In this document: positions 48,502-61,634 of the stretch, piece after piece
How the letters are laid out: the number at the start of each line of letters is the position of its first letter
How positions within the stretch are numbered: position 1 is the first letter of the stretch
Source: Pseudomonas sp. LS44
Lineage (GTDB): Bacteria; Pseudomonadota; Gammaproteobacteria; Pseudomonadales; Pseudomonadaceae
Length of the DNA: 64,000 bases
NCBI RefSeq assembly: GCF_024730785.1
Contig: NZ_CP102830.1
Coordinates: 3,162,001 to 3,226,000, forward strand
Direction of reading: 5' to 3'
Notes under the pieces: generated by a model
Databases searched by the model: none
What the model was told of the DNA's origin: nothing
The model's input: the letters and a program-made list of their open reading frames with translations, nothing else
Program-made: the position numbers and the translations under genes

Positions 48502-49005
48502 ATGCGCTGGTTGCTAGCCGCTCTGTGCTTGTCTTTTGCCGCACTCACTCAGGCCAACGCCACACCGACGCTTGAGGGCCAGGCCGTGGACAAGGTGCTG
48601 GTGCTCAAGTCCGAGCGCAAACTGCATCTTATGGGTAAGGGCAGCGTGCTCAAATCCTACAAAGTCTCTCTAGGCAAGCAGCCGCAAGGCGCCAAGCAGC
48701 GCGAAGGCGACCGACGCACTCCGGAAGGCTTCTATTGGATCGACTGGCGAAAAACCAGCGACAAGTACAACTTGGCCCTGCACATCTCCTATCCGAACAT
48801 CCGCGATCAGAGCAACGCGCATAAAGCCGGAGTGACCGCCGGCGGGATGATCATGATTCACGGCACGCCCATCGACGAAGAATATCCGGAGTGGTATTTC
48901 ACCAGCCTGGACTGGACCGAAGGCTGCATTGCCATGACAAACGCCGACATGCAGGAGATCTGGAGTTTGGTCAAAGACGGCACGTTGATCGAGATCCGCC
49001 CCTAA
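48502..49005 (+). CDS. L,D-transpeptidase family protein (YkuD)
   Basis: A 167-residue periplasmic protein with a signal peptide (MRWLLAALCLSFAALTQANA). The YkuD catalytic core reads MIMIHGTP ... SLDWTEGCIAMTNADM; the cysteine in TEGC is the nucleophile and the His in IHG is the partner. Such enzymes crosslink peptidoglycan or attach lipoproteins to it. Related to the ErfK/YbiS/YafK group by size and KVLVLKSERKLHLM. A strong terminator follows 12 nt after the stop codon. Confidence 0.92.
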   Translation: MRWLLAALCLSFAALTQANATPTLEGQAVDKVLVLKSERKLHLMGKGSVLKSYKVSLGKQPQGAKQREGDRRTPEGFYWIDWRKTSDKYNLALHISYPNIRDQSNAHKAGVTAGGMIMIHGTPIDEEYPEWYFTSLDWTEGCIAMTNADMQEIWSLVKDGTLIEIRP

Positions 49006-49017
49006 CTCACATTCAAT

Positions 49018-49044
49018 AAAAAGGCGCCCATGGGCGCCTTTTTT
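49018..49044. terminator. Bidirectional Rho-independent terminator between the L,D-transpeptidase and Nif3-like genes
   Basis: AAAAAGGCGCCC-AT-GGGCGCCTTTTTT: perfect stem with A-run left and seven T on the right, in a convergent gap of 50 bp. Confidence 0.93.
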
Positions 49045-49055
49045 GTTCGCTGTCG

Positions 49056-49373
49056 CTAGAACAACAAATCTGACAGGCGCCACACCTCGAAGGCCGGCGT
49101 CTCGTAGGGGTGAGCCTTGCGCAGGGCCTTGACCGACTCATGGATTAACTCATCGGCTACCACTAGCTCGACCTTCCACTCCGCGACGTGTTCAAGCAAC
49201 CCCTGCTGACCGAGAAACGGTTGGCTCTGCGCCAGCGGTCGAAATTGTCCCTGCCCTAACGTCTGCCAACAGCAGCTGTCATAACTACCGATACGCCCGC
49301 CACCGGCCGCGAATATTGCGTTCTTCACTACATCCAAATGGGATTCCGGGACATAGAAACACAACTTGTACAT
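49056..49373 (-). CDS. Nif3-related / YqfO-type small protein
   Basis: A 105-residue protein from the ATG at 49373 (MYKLCFYVPESHLDVVKNAI). FYVPESHLDVVKNAIFAAGGG and GSYDSCCWQTLGQGQFRPL match the insert/CutA-like domain of Nif3 family (YqfO) proteins, and HPYETPAFEVWRL is their C-terminal end. It is only that domain, lacking the metal-binding Nif3 core, as in other stand-alone bacterial versions. Function unknown. Confidence 0.85.
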   Translation of the reverse strand: MYKLCFYVPESHLDVVKNAIFAAGGGRIGSYDSCCWQTLGQGQFRPLAQSQPFLGQQGLLEHVAEWKVELVVADELIHESVKALRKAHPYETPAFEVWRLSDLLF

Positions 49374-49544
49374 CGAGATCTCCGCAACGAAAGCAGTGCC
49401 GCGCACTGCCAGATCTGAATGGCGACAGTGTAATGGCACATTGCCGCACTTCGTCCAAAAATGGTTCACAACTCAAGCGTTGGACTGGCAAACCGTTGCT
49501 CCGTTTGGCGCGACCATAGAGCAATTTGGCATAACAGCGACATT

Positions 49545-49820
49545 TCACTGGCCAAACCAAAAACGCCGCCATTTGCTTCGCCAGGTTGACGCAGCGGGCA
49601 CATGGCTGCCATCGCAGTACGGCAAATCCGCCGAGCGCCCGCAGCGGCACAACAGCAAGCGCTGGTCGCGAGCGATGATCAGGCGCTTGGCTTTTCGGCA
49701 ATCGGCAGGACAATCGGGCGTGTCCGGTGACCGGCCGCAAACACAGAGCTGGAGGATGTCGCCAGGGCGAACCTGGCGGACTTCAGGAAGGATCGGTAGC
49801 AGTGGATCGGCGTCGGACAC
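49545..49820 (-). CDS. CDGSH-type iron-sulfur protein, tandem motif
   Basis: A 91-residue protein with two CDGSH-like motifs. The second is canonical (LLLCRCGRSADLPYCDGSH, C-x-C-x9-C-x3-H), binding a [2Fe-2S] cluster. The first (LCVCGRSPDTPDCPADC) keeps three cysteines but has no final histidine, so it may be degenerate or bind metal differently. No signal peptide. Redox or electron-transfer role inferred. Alone between the Nif3-like gene and purL. Confidence 0.85.
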   Translation of the reverse strand: MSDADPLLPILPEVRQVRPGDILQLCVCGRSPDTPDCPADCRKAKRLIIARDQRLLLCRCGRSADLPYCDGSHVPAASTWRSKWRRFWFGQ

Positions 49821-49920
49821 GGCACTATACCGAGAGGAGGCGCCAGGGGAACAAGATCAACCTCGCCCACGGCTCTTCTCCTAAACGGAGAGGGCCGCGG
49901 ATGAGTTTTCCGCCGAGCTA

Positions 49921-52900
49921 TTAATCCACCCAAACCCTGGCGTTGCGGAACATGCGCAGCCAGCCGCCGTCTTCCTGCCAATCGTCCGGGCGCCAGGAGT
50001 TCTGCACCGCGCGGAACACCCGCTCCGGGTGCGGCATCATGATGGTCACTCGACCATCACGGCTGGTCAGGCCGGTAATGCCACGTGCCGAACCGTTGGG
50101 GTTGGCCGGATAGGCTTCGGTGACCTTGCCGTTGTTGTCGACAAAGCGCATCGCCACACATCCGGACAAGTCGGATTCAAGCAATGCCTCTTCGCTCTCG
50201 AACTCGGCATGCCCTTCACCGTGGGCGATGGCGATCGGCAGGCGCGAACCGGCCATGCCTTGCAGGAAGATCGACGCCGACTCCTGGATCTGCACCATCG
50301 CCACGCGCGCTTCGAATTGCTCGGAGCGGTTACGCACGAAGTGCGGCCAGAACTCGCTACCTGGCACCAGTTCGTGCAGGTTGGAGAGCATCTGACAGCC
50401 GTTGCACACGCCCAAGGCGAAGGTATCGCGGCGGGCGAAGTAGCCGCTGAAGGCATCCCGTGCGCGGCTATTGAAGAGGATCGATTTGGCCCAACCCTCG
50501 CCCGCGCCGAGCACGTCACCATAGGAGAAGCCACCACACGCGACCAGCCCTTTGAATTCATCCAGGCTGACGCGGCCGGCGAGAATGTCGCTCATGTGCA
50601 CGTCGATTGCGGCAAAGCCGGCACGGTCGAACGCCGCAGCCATTTCCACCTGACCGTTGACGCCCTGTTCGCGCAGTACCGCAACCTGCGGACGCACACC
50701 TTTCTTGATGTACGGCGCAGCGATGTCCTGATTGACGTCGAACCCGAGCTTGACGTTGAGGCCCGGATTTTCCTCGTCCAGCAGCACATCGAATTCCTGG
50801 TCGGCGCATTCGACGTTGTCGCGCAGACGCTGAATCTGGTAGCTGGTTTCGCTCCATTGGCGCTGCAGCAAACGCCGCTCGCCCGTGAATAGCGGCTTGC
50901 CTTCGAAGCTGATCGACACCGAGGCGTTGTTGACCGGCTGACCGATCACCGCCACGCAGTCGCCCAGACCGGCTGCGCTGAATTGCGCGAGCACTTCAGG
51001 CGTGGCGTCCTGATGAACCTGGATCACCGCACCGAGTTCTTCGTTGAACAGCACTCCGGCGACATCCGCCTGGCCGTCGGCGAGCGCGTCGAGATTCAAG
51101 TCCAGGCCGCAGTGGCCGGCGAAGGCCATTTCCAGCGCAGTGGTCAGCAGGCCGCCGTCGGAGCGATCGTGATAGGCCAGCAAATGACCATCGGCATTCA
51201 GGCCTTGGATCACCGCGAAGAATGCCTTGAGGTCTTCGGCGTCGTCGACGTCTGGCACGTGCCGACCGATCTGGCCGTACACCTGGGCGAGGATCGAGCC
51301 GCCGATGCGGTTCTGGCCACGACCGAGGTCGATCAGAATCAGATCGGTTTCGCCGCGATCCATGCGCAGCTGCGGCGTGACGGTATTACGGATGTCGAGC
51401 ACTGGGGCGAAGCCGCTAACGATCAGCGACAGCGGCGAGGTGACGCTCTTGTCGGCACCCTCATCCTGCCAGCGGGTCTTCATCGACATCGAGTCCTTGC
51501 CCACTGGAATGGTCATGCCCAGCGCCGGGCACAGCTCCATGCCGACAGCCTTGACCGTGTCGTACAGGCGCGCATCTTCACCGGGGTGGCCGGCAGCAGC
51601 CATCCAGTTGGCCGACAACTTGATGTCAGCCAGTTTGTCGATCCGCGCGGAAGCCAGGTTGGTGATGGTCTCGCCAATCGCCATGCGCCCCGAGGCCGGC
51701 GCATCGAGCAGCGCCAGCGGCGTGCGCTCGCCCATCGCCATGGCTTCGCCGTTGTAGACGTCGAAACTGGTGGCGGTCACGGCGCAGTCAGCCACCGGCA
51801 CCTGCCACGGGCCGACCATTTGGTCGCGGGCCACCAGACCGGTAATGCTGCGGTCGCCGATGGTGATCAGGAAGCTCTTGCTGGCCACTGCCGGATGACG
51901 CAGGACGCGGCTCACCGCCTCGCTGATCTCGACACTGGCGGCCGAGAAATCATCGCCCAGTTCCGCCTCGCGGACCGCCGAACGATGCATGCGTGGCGCC
52001 TTGCCGAGCAATACGTTGAGCGGCATATCCACGGCCTTGTTACCGAAATGGCTGTCGGCAACGGTCAATTGCGGCTCTTCGGTCGCCTCGCCGACCACCG
52101 AGAACGGGCAACGCTCACGTTCGCAGATCGCCTTGAACCGCTCAAAGTCGGCGGCATCCACCGACAATACATAGCGCTCTTGCGATTCGTTGCACCAGAT
52201 TTCCAGCGGGCTCATGCCCGGCTCGTCGTTGGGCACCGCGCGCAACTCGAAGCGGCCACCGCGGCCGGCATCGTTGACCAGTTCGGGGAAGGCGTTGGAC
52301 AGACCGCCGGCGCCGACGTCATGAATGAACTTGATCGGGTTCTGCTCGCCGAGCTGCCAGCAGCGGTCGATGACCTCCTGGCAGCGGCGCTCCATTTCCG
52401 GGTTTTCCCGCTGGACCGAGGCGAAATCCAGATCGGCAGAACTGCTGCCGGTCGCCATCGAGGACGCCGCACCGCCGCCCAGGCCGATCAGCATGGCGGG
52501 ACCGCCGAGCACGATGAGCTTGCCGCCGACCGAGATTTCGGCCTTCTGCACATGGTCTTCGCGGATATTGCCCATGCCGCCGGCGAGCATGATCGGCTTG
52601 TGATAGCCGCGCACTTCTTCACCGCGCGGGCTGTTCACCGCTTGCTCGAAGGTACGGAAGTAACCAGTCAGGTTCGGCCGGCCGAATTCGTTATTGAATG
52701 CCGCGCCGCCCAGCGGGCCTTCGATCATGATGTCCAGCGCGGTGACAATGCGCTCGGGCTTGCCGTACGGCACTTCCCAAGGCTGCTCGAATCCGGGGAT
52801 CTGCAAGTTGGAGACGGTGAAACCGGTGAGACCGGCTTTCGGCTTGGCGCCGCGACCGGTGGCGCCTTCATCGCGAATCTCACCGCCGGAGCCGGTCGAG

Positions 52901-53817
52901 GCGCCCGGGAATGGGGCGATCGCGGTCGGGTGGTTGTGGGTTTCCACCTTCATCAGGATGTGCACCGGCTCCTGGCTCGCGGCATATTCGCGGGTGTCAG
53001 GGTTCGGATAGAAACGCCCGGCGACGTTGCCGACGATCACCGCGGCGTTGTCCTTGTAGGCCGACAGCACGCCTTCGCGGTTCAGCTCGTGGGTGTTCTT
53101 GATCATGCCGAACAGGGATTTTTCCTGGCTTTCGCCATCGATGTCCCAGCTGGCATTGAAGATCTTGTGTCGGCAATGCTCGGAGTTAGCCTGGGCGAAC
53201 ATCATCAGTTCGATGTCGTGCGGGTTGCGTCCCAGCCCCTTGAAGCTTTCGACCAGATAGTCGATCTCGTCTTCGGCGAGCGCCAGACCCAACTCGGTAT
53301 TGGCCTGGGTCAGCGCGGCGCGGCCGCCGCCGAGTACATCGACGGCGGTCAACGGTTTCGGCTGAGCGTGGCTGAACAGGTTTTCGACCTGCTCCATGGC
53401 CGTGAACACCTGCTGGGTCATGCGGTCATGCAGGCTGGCGGCGATCAGCTCGGCCTCGGCATCATCGAAACTGCCGGTGACGTAATAGGCAATGCCCCGC
53501 TCGATCCGCTCGATCTTGGCCAAGCCGCAATTATTGGCGATGTCGGTGGCTTTGCTCGACCACGGCGAGATGGTGCCGGAGCGCGGCACGACCAGGAACA
53601 AGCGACCGGCTGGCTCCTGAACCGGTACGCTCGGGCCGTATTGGAGCAGGCGTGCGAGGACGCTGTGCTCTTCCTCGGCGAGGAGGCCGGTGACCTCTGC
53701 GAAGTGGGCAAACTCGGCATACACACCGCTGACGGTGGCGACTTTCTGGGTCAGTTGCGCGAGAAGTTTGCCGTGGCGGAAGGCGGAAAGGGCGGGAGCG
53801 CCGCGCAGGATCAACAT
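49921..53817 (-). CDS. purL: Phosphoribosylformylglycinamidine synthase
   Basis: A 1298-residue single-chain PurL that forms FGAM from FGAR, glutamine and ATP. N-terminal linker domain, then the FGAM synthase core with [37 protein letters not shown] and GVGVAP-type loops such as [16 protein letters not shown]. The C-terminal glutaminase has the nucleophile Cys in [11 protein letters not shown] and the HGEGHAEF and [11 protein letters not shown] dyad blocks. Full-length for proteobacterial PurL (about 1290-1300). Divergent from mltF, with the shared 165-bp gap holding both promoters. Confidence 0.98.
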   Translation of the reverse strand: MLILRGAPALSAFRHGKLLAQLTQKVATVSGVYAEFAHFAEVTGLLAEEEHSVLARLLQYGPSVPVQEPAGRLFLVVPRSGTISPWSSKATDIANNCGLAKIERIERGIAYYVTGSFDDAEAELIAASLHDRMTQQVFTAMEQVENLFSHAQPKPLTAVDVLGGGRAALTQANTELGLALAEDEIDYLVESFKGLGRNPHDIELMMFAQANSEHCRHKIFNASWDIDGESQEKSLFGMIKNTHELNREGVLSAYKDNAAVIVGNVAGRFYPNPDTREYAASQEPVHILMKVETHNHPTAIAPFPGASTGSGGEIRDEGATGRGAKPKAGLTGFTVSNLQIPGFEQPWEVPYGKPERIVTALDIMIEGPLGGAAFNNEFGRPNLTGYFRTFEQAVNSPRGEEVRGYHKPIMLAGGMGNIREDHVQKAEISVGGKLIVLGGPAMLIGLGGGAASSMATGSSSADLDFASVQRENPEMERRCQEVIDRCWQLGEQNPIKFIHDVGAGGLSNAFPELVNDAGRGGRFELRAVPNDEPGMSPLEIWCNESQERYVLSVDAADFERFKAICERERCPFSVVGEATEEPQLTVADSHFGNKAVDMPLNVLLGKAPRMHRSAVREAELGDDFSAASVEISEAVSRVLRHPAVASKSFLITIGDRSITGLVARDQMVGPWQVPVADCAVTATSFDVYNGEAMAMGERTPLALLDAPASGRMAIGETITNLASARIDKLADIKLSANWMAAAGHPGEDARLYDTVKAVGMELCPALGMTIPVGKDSMSMKTRWQDEGADKSVTSPLSLIVSGFAPVLDIRNTVTPQLRMDRGETDLILIDLGRGQNRIGGSILAQVYGQIGRHVPDVDDAEDLKAFFAVIQGLNADGHLLAYHDRSDGGLLTTALEMAFAGHCGLDLNLDALADGQADVAGVLFNEELGAVIQVHQDATPEVLAQFSAAGLGDCVAVIGQPVNNASVSISFEGKPLFTGERRLLQRQWSETSYQIQRLRDNVECADQEFDVLLDEENPGLNVKLGFDVNQDIAAPYIKKGVRPQVAVLREQGVNGQVEMAAAFDRAGFAAIDVHMSDILAGRVSLDEFKGLVACGGFSYGDVLGAGEGWAKSILFNSRARDAFSGYFARRDTFALGVCNGCQMLSNLHELVPGSEFWPHFVRNRSEQFEARVAMVQIQESASIFLQGMAGSRLPIAIAHGEGHAEFESEEALLESDLSGCVAMRFVDNNGKVTEAYPANPNGSARGITGLTSRDGRVTIMMPHPERVFRAVQNSWRPDDWQEDGGWLRMFRNARVWVD

Positions 53818-53904
53818 CTTCGGGACAGCCTCGGAAAAGGGGGAGCTTTGAGGCGGTGCATTCTAGCTGAAAGCGCCCGCCAAGACACCCGTGGCGGGCC
53901 TTAG

Positions 53905-55446
<1,542 letters not shown>

Positions 55447-55479
55447 TCCAAGCGGCGGGGCCAAAACAGCTAATCGGAG

Positions 55480-55956
55480 CTAGGCGCGCCGAGCCTTGAA
55501 GAACGCGCTCAATACCGCCCCGCACTCCTCCGCCAGCAAGCCACCCTCGACCAGCACCCGGTGATTGAGAAACTCTTGGGCAAAGAATTGTCCGCGGCTT
55601 TCCACTATCCCAGCCTTTGGTTCGCGAGCGCCGTATACCACCCGCTGGATACGCGCATGGACGATCAACCCGGCGCACATGCTGCATGGTTCCAGGGTCA
55701 CGTACAGGGTGCTGTTGGGCAGCCGGTAGTTGTTGATCGCCGTGGCGGCGGCGCGGATCGCGACCATCTCCGCATGAGCACTGGGATCGCTGCTGGAAAT
55801 CGGCCGATTGAAGCCATGCCCGATAATCTCGCCGCCTTGCACCAGCACCGCACCCACCGGCACTTCGCCAAGTTGCGCACCCTGGCCGGCCAGCTCCAGC
55901 GCAGCGCGCATGAAACGCTCGTCCTGCGAGCGATCGATGATCTTGACTCTACTCAT
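55480..55956 (-). CDS. tadA: tRNA-specific adenosine deaminase
   Basis: A 158-residue deaminase converting A34 to inosine in tRNA-Arg(ACG). Zinc site HAEMVAIR (His-Ala-Glu) and PCSMCAGL. Length matches the family. Convergent with mltF; the gap upstream to cumA holds a GTAGGAGCG repeat. Confidence 0.96.
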   Translation of the reverse strand: MSRVKIIDRSQDERFMRAALELAGQGAQLGEVPVGAVLVQGGEIIGHGFNRPISSSDPSAHAEMVAIRAAATAINNYRLPNSTLYVTLEPCSMCAGLIVHARIQRVVYGAREPKAGIVESRGQFFAQEFLNHRVLVEGGLLAEECGAVLSAFFKARRA

Positions 55957-55974
55957 GGTCTATCCGGCTCGAAT

Positions 55975-56043
55975 GTAGGAGCGAATTCATTCGCGAAAAA
56001 AGATGCAGGCCCCAGCCATGCTCGCGGATGAATCCGCCCCTAC
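55975..56043. repeat. REP-like inverted repeat, GTAGGAGCGAATTCATTCGCGA family
   Basis: GTAGGAGCGAATTCATTCGCGA (22 nt; arms GTAGGAGCGAATT and CATTCGCGA) is mirrored by TCGCGGATGAATCCGCCCCTAC (TCGCGGATGAATC, CGCCCCTAC) with four changed positions. Same family as 23313-23374. Confidence 0.85.
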
Positions 56044-56064
56044 CAAAAGCGTGTGCGGCGATCA

Positions 56065-57432
56065 TCAGACCACCGCGATGGCGGCCATCAGGCCGGTTTC
56101 CATATGGTCGATGACATGGCAGTGGAACATCCACACGCCGGGGTTATCCGCCACCAGGGCGATGCGTGCGGTTTCGTTCTTGCCCAGCAGGTAGGTGTCG
56201 GTGAAGTACGGAATGATCGGCTTGCGATCCGAGCTGAGCACCTTGAACGCCATGCCGTGCAGATGAATCGGGTGCTGGTACTGCGCCATGTTGCGCAGCT
56301 CGAAGATGTAGTGACCGTTCTTCTTCAGCGTGGCGATCGGCCGCTCGGCGCAGCTCTTGTCGTCGATATCCCAGGCCTGGCCGTTGATCTGCCAGTACTT
56401 GTACTGGCCGCCCTGCTCGACGTTGTCGACCAGCATCGCCGCCCACTCGAAGCGAAAGCTCAGGGTCTCGGCAATGCTCAGGTCGGGCTCGGCCACCGGA
56501 TTGGCCGGCAGCGCCGCCGGCCAGTCACCCGCTGGCTCGCTGGAAGCGACGCTCTTCAGCGTGGCGAGGCGCACCGGGCCGTTGCGCAGCGACAGCTCCT
56601 GGCCCGCCTCAGGCACCTTGATCGCCAGGCAAATGCGCATGCCCGGACCCAGCCAGTAGTCCTTGCCGAGCGGACGCGGCTGCACCGGATGACCGTCCAG
56701 TGCATAGATGCGTACGTCGCTGCCGGGTAGATTGAGGCGGTAGGTCACCGTGCTGTCGAGGTTGAACAGGCGCAGCCGCACCACCTGCCCGGCCGGCAAT
56801 TCGAGGGTCGGCGTCGGTTGGGCGTTGATCGTGGTCAGGCGCCCGCGGGTGCCTTCGCGCGCGGCTTCGCGGGGCACGCTGAAGTCGGTGAAGGCGCCCT
56901 GCGCGTCGACGTGCCAGGTCTTCAGGCTCAGCGAACGTTCGTGGCGGAAGCCGCTCGGCTCGCGCTCCTCGACCACCAGCGGGCCGACCAAGCCGTGGCC
57001 GAGCTGCTTGCTGCTCGCCTGGTGCGGGTGATACCAGAAGCTGCCGGCGTCCTCGGTCTTGAACACATAATCGAAGTATTCGCCGGGCAGCACCGGCAGC
57101 TGCGACACGTACGGCACGCCGTCCATTTCCAGCGGTAGGCGGATACCGTGCCAGTGGATGGTGGTCGGCTCGCTGAGCTTGTTGATGAAGCGCACGCGCA
57201 ACCAATCGCCCTGCCGCGAGCGCAGCTCGACCCCCGGCGCCTGGCCGTTATAGCCCCAGGCCGGAGTGATATGCCCGGACACCAGCTCCAGGTCGAAGGG
57301 CGCGGCGATCAGTTCGTAGTCATGACTGGCCGCACTGCTGCGCCCCAACCAATAGTGCACGCCACCGGCACCCAAGCCGACCACACCGAGGCCAACCAGG
57401 CCGCCGAGCACTTGCCTGCGGGTAAACGCCAT
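56065..57432 (-). CDS. cumA: Multicopper oxidase CumA
   Basis: A 455-residue multicopper oxidase with a Tat-like signal (MAFTRRQVLGGLVGLGVVGLG, shown as TRRQVLGG). Copper-ligand motifs in order: IHWHGIRLP, FWYHPHQASS, HPIHLHGMAF and FHCHVIDHMETG. Strong similarity from memory to P. putida CumA, which was linked to Mn(II) oxidation, although later work questioned its need. No cumB-like gene is evident next to it. It may act in copper handling instead. Start at the ATG at 57432 gives the twin-arginine near the N-terminus. Confidence 0.92.
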   Translation of the reverse strand: MAFTRRQVLGGLVGLGVVGLGAGGVHYWLGRSSAASHDYELIAAPFDLELVSGHITPAWGYNGQAPGVELRSRQGDWLRVRFINKLSEPTTIHWHGIRLPLEMDGVPYVSQLPVLPGEYFDYVFKTEDAGSFWYHPHQASSKQLGHGLVGPLVVEEREPSGFRHERSLSLKTWHVDAQGAFTDFSVPREAAREGTRGRLTTINAQPTPTLELPAGQVVRLRLFNLDSTVTYRLNLPGSDVRIYALDGHPVQPRPLGKDYWLGPGMRICLAIKVPEAGQELSLRNGPVRLATLKSVASSEPAGDWPAALPANPVAEPDLSIAETLSFRFEWAAMLVDNVEQGGQYKYWQINGQAWDIDDKSCAERPIATLKKNGHYIFELRNMAQYQHPIHLHGMAFKVLSSDRKPIIPYFTDTYLLGKNETARIALVADNPGVWMFHCHVIDHMETGLMAAIAVV

Positions 57433-57526
57433 ATTCTGTTCCGAGGTAAGCCAGCAGAGATGAGAGATCTTCTCACTTAACACCAATGCAGGCGAGCCGA
57501 CAGAACGCCGCACCCACCCCGTAAAC

Positions 57527-57554
57527 GACAAGGGCAGCCGTGGCTGCCCTTGTC
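57527..57554 (-). terminator. guaA: Likely terminator downstream of guaA
   Basis: A perfect 13-bp stem GACAAGGGCAGCC / GGCTGCCCTTGTC with a 2-nt centre, 7 nt after the guaA stop codon. On the minus strand it is followed by GTTTACG, so the U-tract is short; the stem alone is strong. Confidence 0.65.
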
Positions 57555-57561
57555 GCTCAGA

Positions 57562-59142
57562 TCATTCCCACTCGATGGTCGCCGGCGGCTTGCTCGACAC
57601 GTCGTAGGTGACGCGGGAGATGCCTTCGATCTCGTTGATGATCCGCCCGCTAACCACTTCCAGCAGTTCGTAGGGCAGATGCGCCCAGCGCGCGGTCATG
57701 AAGTCGATGGTTTCCACCGCGCGCAGGGCCACGACCCAGGCGTAGCGGCGGCCGTCACCGACCACGCCAACCGATTTCACCGGCTGGAACACCACGAAGG
57801 CCTGACTGACCTTGTGGTACCAGTCGGCCTTGCGCAGCTCTTCTATGAAGATATGGTCGGCACGCCGCAACAGGTCAGCGTATTCCTTCTTCACTTCGCC
57901 GAGGATCCGCACGCCCAAGCCCGGGCCCGGGAATGGGTGACGGTAAACCATGTCGTAGGGCAGACCGAGCTCCAGACCGAGCTTGCGCACCTCGTCCTTG
58001 AACAGTTCGCGCAGCGGTTCGACCAGCTTGAGGTTCATTTCCTCCGGCAGGCCGCCGACGTTGTGGTGCGACTTGATCACATGCGCCTTGCCGCTTTTGG
58101 CGCCAGCCGACTCGATCACGTCCGGGTAGATGGTGCCCTGGGCGAGGAACTGGATGTTGTGCAGCTTGGACGCCTGCGCATCGAACACGTCGATAAAGGT
58201 ACGGCCGATGATCTTGCGCTTCTTCTCCGGGTCGGCTTCACCCTCGAGGTTATCGAGGAACTGCGCCTCGGCATCGGCACGGATCACCTTGACGCCCATG
58301 TTCTCGGCGAACATGGCCATCACCTGCTCGCCTTCATGCAGACGCAGCAGGCCGTTGTCGACGAATACGCAGGTCAGCTGATCGCCGATAGCCTTGTGCA
58401 GCAGCGCCGCGACCACCGAGGAATCGACCCCGCCGGACAAGCCGAGCAGCACGTTAGCGTCGCCGACCTGAGCACGTACCTGGGCGATAGCGTCGTCGAC
58501 GATATTCGACGGCGTCCACAGTGCTTCGCAGCCGCAGATATCCAGGATGAAGCGCGACAGAATGCGCCCGCCCTGCTTGGTATGGGTCACTTCCGGGTGG
58601 AACTGAACGCCGTAGTAACCACGGGCATCGTCGGCCATGGCGGCGATCGGGCAGTTCGGCGTGCTGGCCAGGATATGGAAACCCGGTGCCAGGCTGGTGA
58701 CCTTGTCGCCGTGGCTCATCCACACATCGAGACCGAACACGCCGTCGCCATCGATATGGTCTTCGATGCCATCGAGCAACCGCGACTTGCCGACCACATC
58801 GACGCGCGCATAGCCGAACTCGCGCAGGTTGGAACCCTCGACCTTGCCGCCGAGCTGCTCCGACATGGTCTGCATGCCGTAGCAGATGCCAAACAGCGGC
58901 ACGCCGAGGTCGAACACCGCCTGCGGCGCACGCGGGCTATCGGCAATATGCACCGACTCCGGACCGCCGGCGAGGATGATCCCGCGCGGGGCGAAGGCGC
59001 GAATGTCTTCATCGCTCATATCGAACGGGTGCAGCTCGCAATACACGCCGATCTCGCGTACGCGGCGGGCGATCAACTGGCTGTACTGGGAGCCGAAGTC
59101 GAGGATCAGGATGCGGTGGGCGTGGATATCGTGGTGAGCCAT
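57562..59142 (-). CDS. guaA: GMP synthase (glutamine-hydrolysing)
   Basis: A 526-residue enzyme that aminates XMP to GMP. The N-terminal class I amidotransferase has [10 protein letters not shown] (Cys nucleophile) and QFHPEV; the PPi-type ATP synthetase has LSGGVDSSV; the C-terminal dimer domain ends [10 protein letters not shown]. Transcribed after guaB with 215 bp between the two, which hold structured element B and a 12-bp hairpin. Confidence 0.98.
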   Translation of the reverse strand: MAHHDIHAHRILILDFGSQYSQLIARRVREIGVYCELHPFDMSDEDIRAFAPRGIILAGGPESVHIADSPRAPQAVFDLGVPLFGICYGMQTMSEQLGGKVEGSNLREFGYARVDVVGKSRLLDGIEDHIDGDGVFGLDVWMSHGDKVTSLAPGFHILASTPNCPIAAMADDARGYYGVQFHPEVTHTKQGGRILSRFILDICGCEALWTPSNIVDDAIAQVRAQVGDANVLLGLSGGVDSSVVAALLHKAIGDQLTCVFVDNGLLRLHEGEQVMAMFAENMGVKVIRADAEAQFLDNLEGEADPEKKRKIIGRTFIDVFDAQASKLHNIQFLAQGTIYPDVIESAGAKSGKAHVIKSHHNVGGLPEEMNLKLVEPLRELFKDEVRKLGLELGLPYDMVYRHPFPGPGLGVRILGEVKKEYADLLRRADHIFIEELRKADWYHKVSQAFVVFQPVKSVGVVGDGRRYAWVVALRAVETIDFMTARWAHLPYELLEVVSGRIINEIEGISRVTYDVSSKPPATIEWE

Positions 59143-59171
59143 GGCCGTCTCTCGTAGCGGAATTCACAAAT

Positions 59172-59202
59172 GACACGGGGCTGATTGGAACAGCCCCGTG
59201 TC
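59172..59202. promoter_or_regulatory. guaA: Strong hairpin in the guaA leader
   Basis: GACACGGGGCTG-ATTGGAA-CAGCCCCGTGTC: perfect 12-bp stem with a 7-nt loop, about 30 nt upstream of the guaA ATG. No U-run on the minus strand, so it is not a simple terminator in the guaB-to-guaA direction. It may stabilise mRNA or regulate guaA. Confidence 0.6.
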
Positions 59203-59216
59203 TTATCAAACTTCAC

Positions 59217-59357
59217 AAAAATCGATTTGCCACGTCGCGAGCGAAGAAGAGGCAAGGCGGAAGGAGGTGAGAAAGCGCAGTTGGCTACAGCCAATGAGCA
59301 TTTCGAGCCTCCTTCCAACGCCGCCTGTTCGAGCGCAGCAGCGGCAAATCGATTTTT
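59217..59357 (+). repeat. Structured intergenic element, copy B (covarying nested hairpins)
   Basis: Outer stem AAAAATCGATTTGCC (59217-59231) with GGCAAATCGATTTTT (59343-59357), perfect 15 bp. Stem 2 GGAAGGAGGT (59259-59268) with GCCTCCTTCC (59307-59316). Inner stem GAAA (59271-59274) with TTTC (59301-59304), asymmetric loop GCGCAG / TGAGCA, apical hairpin TTGGCT-AC-AGCCAA (59281-59294). The 3' foot runs into a T-tract and ends at the base before the guaB stop codon (59358-59360). Same fold and core as copies A and C; paired bases differ in compensating ways. Confidence 0.72.
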
Positions 59358-60893
<1,536 letters not shown>

Positions 60894-61481
60894 TCACAAA
60901 GCCGCGCCCTCGCGGCCCGCCACCTGCACCACGCTCAGCGGGAAACCCAACCGGGCGGCAAATTCCTTGAGAAACGAGGCGCTAAAACAGGCCGCGTCCC
61001 AGTTATGGAAGATGAAACCCAGATCGGAAAAGGCGCATGCCTGAGTAAACGGGAAGCCGTTGATGTCATCTTCAAACGCGCAGTGCGGGCAGATGAAGTT
61101 GTCGGTGTCGCCCGGCATCCATTCCTCAAGATGCTCGAGCAGCACCGTACCGACCTGGGCGCGACACTCTGGACAGCGCGCCTGGCTGCGGAAACCCGTC
61201 TCGGGCATATAGATGCAGCGGCGAGTGATGATTTCCAGACCGTTGACCGGCCGACCGAACGGCAGACAGTCATTCAGCGTCTTGCCCGCCGGCACCTGGA
61301 CGATGCGCTCGGCGCCAGCCGCCAGCGCATACCCTTGACGCGGCAAGGCGCCCACGCAGGCACTGAGATACCCCTCGACGATGTTCTGCTGCACCAGCCA
61401 GCGAAGCATCGCCCGCGCCTTCGCCTCAGGGCCGGGGAAGCTGGAAACCTGGGGGACCAGGATGGTCTGCTGATCGTGCAT
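60894..61481 (-). CDS. Zinc-ribbon-like protein of unknown function
   Basis: A 195-residue protein from the ATG at 61481 (MHDQQTILVPQVSSFPGPEA). A CPEC ... CPHC arrangement (RCPECRAQVGTVLLEHLEEW, then FICPHCAFEDD) suggests a zinc ribbon. The N-terminal third is mainly alpha-helical. Similar pseudomonad proteins are sometimes labelled 'sugar ABC transporter ATPase', which is unsupported: there is no Walker motif. The annotated longer open frame running back over xseA is a shadow. It is divergent from xseA. Confidence 0.75.
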   Translation of the reverse strand: MHDQQTILVPQVSSFPGPEAKARAMLRWLVQQNIVEGYLSACVGALPRQGYALAAGAERIVQVPAGKTLNDCLPFGRPVNGLEIITRRCIYMPETGFRSQARCPECRAQVGTVLLEHLEEWMPGDTDNFICPHCAFEDDINGFPFTQACAFSDLGFIFHNWDAACFSASFLKEFAARLGFPLSVVQVAGREGAAL

Positions 61482-61634
61482 GGCAACGCTCGCGGCTAGG
61501 CAAAACCGGCAGCTTAAAGCGCCGCCCGGCCAGGTCAAGGTCAGTAGTCGCTTGCGCAAGCCATTGCGCAGTCTGAGCACCGAACAGGTGAACGCGGTGC
61601 CCCGCGCCGCGACAAAGCCTTTATCATGCCGCCC

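Noticed and set aside
50983..53904. Very long plus-strand open frame (about 970 codons) opposite purL
   Set aside because: It lies wholly antisense to the conserved 1298-residue PurL, and its composition (rich in His, Arg, Gln, Ala) is that of a GC-rich shadow frame. No domain is visible.
59143..59216. Purine riboswitch upstream of guaA
   Set aside because: The conserved purine aptamer core sequences are not present; only a simple hairpin is there.
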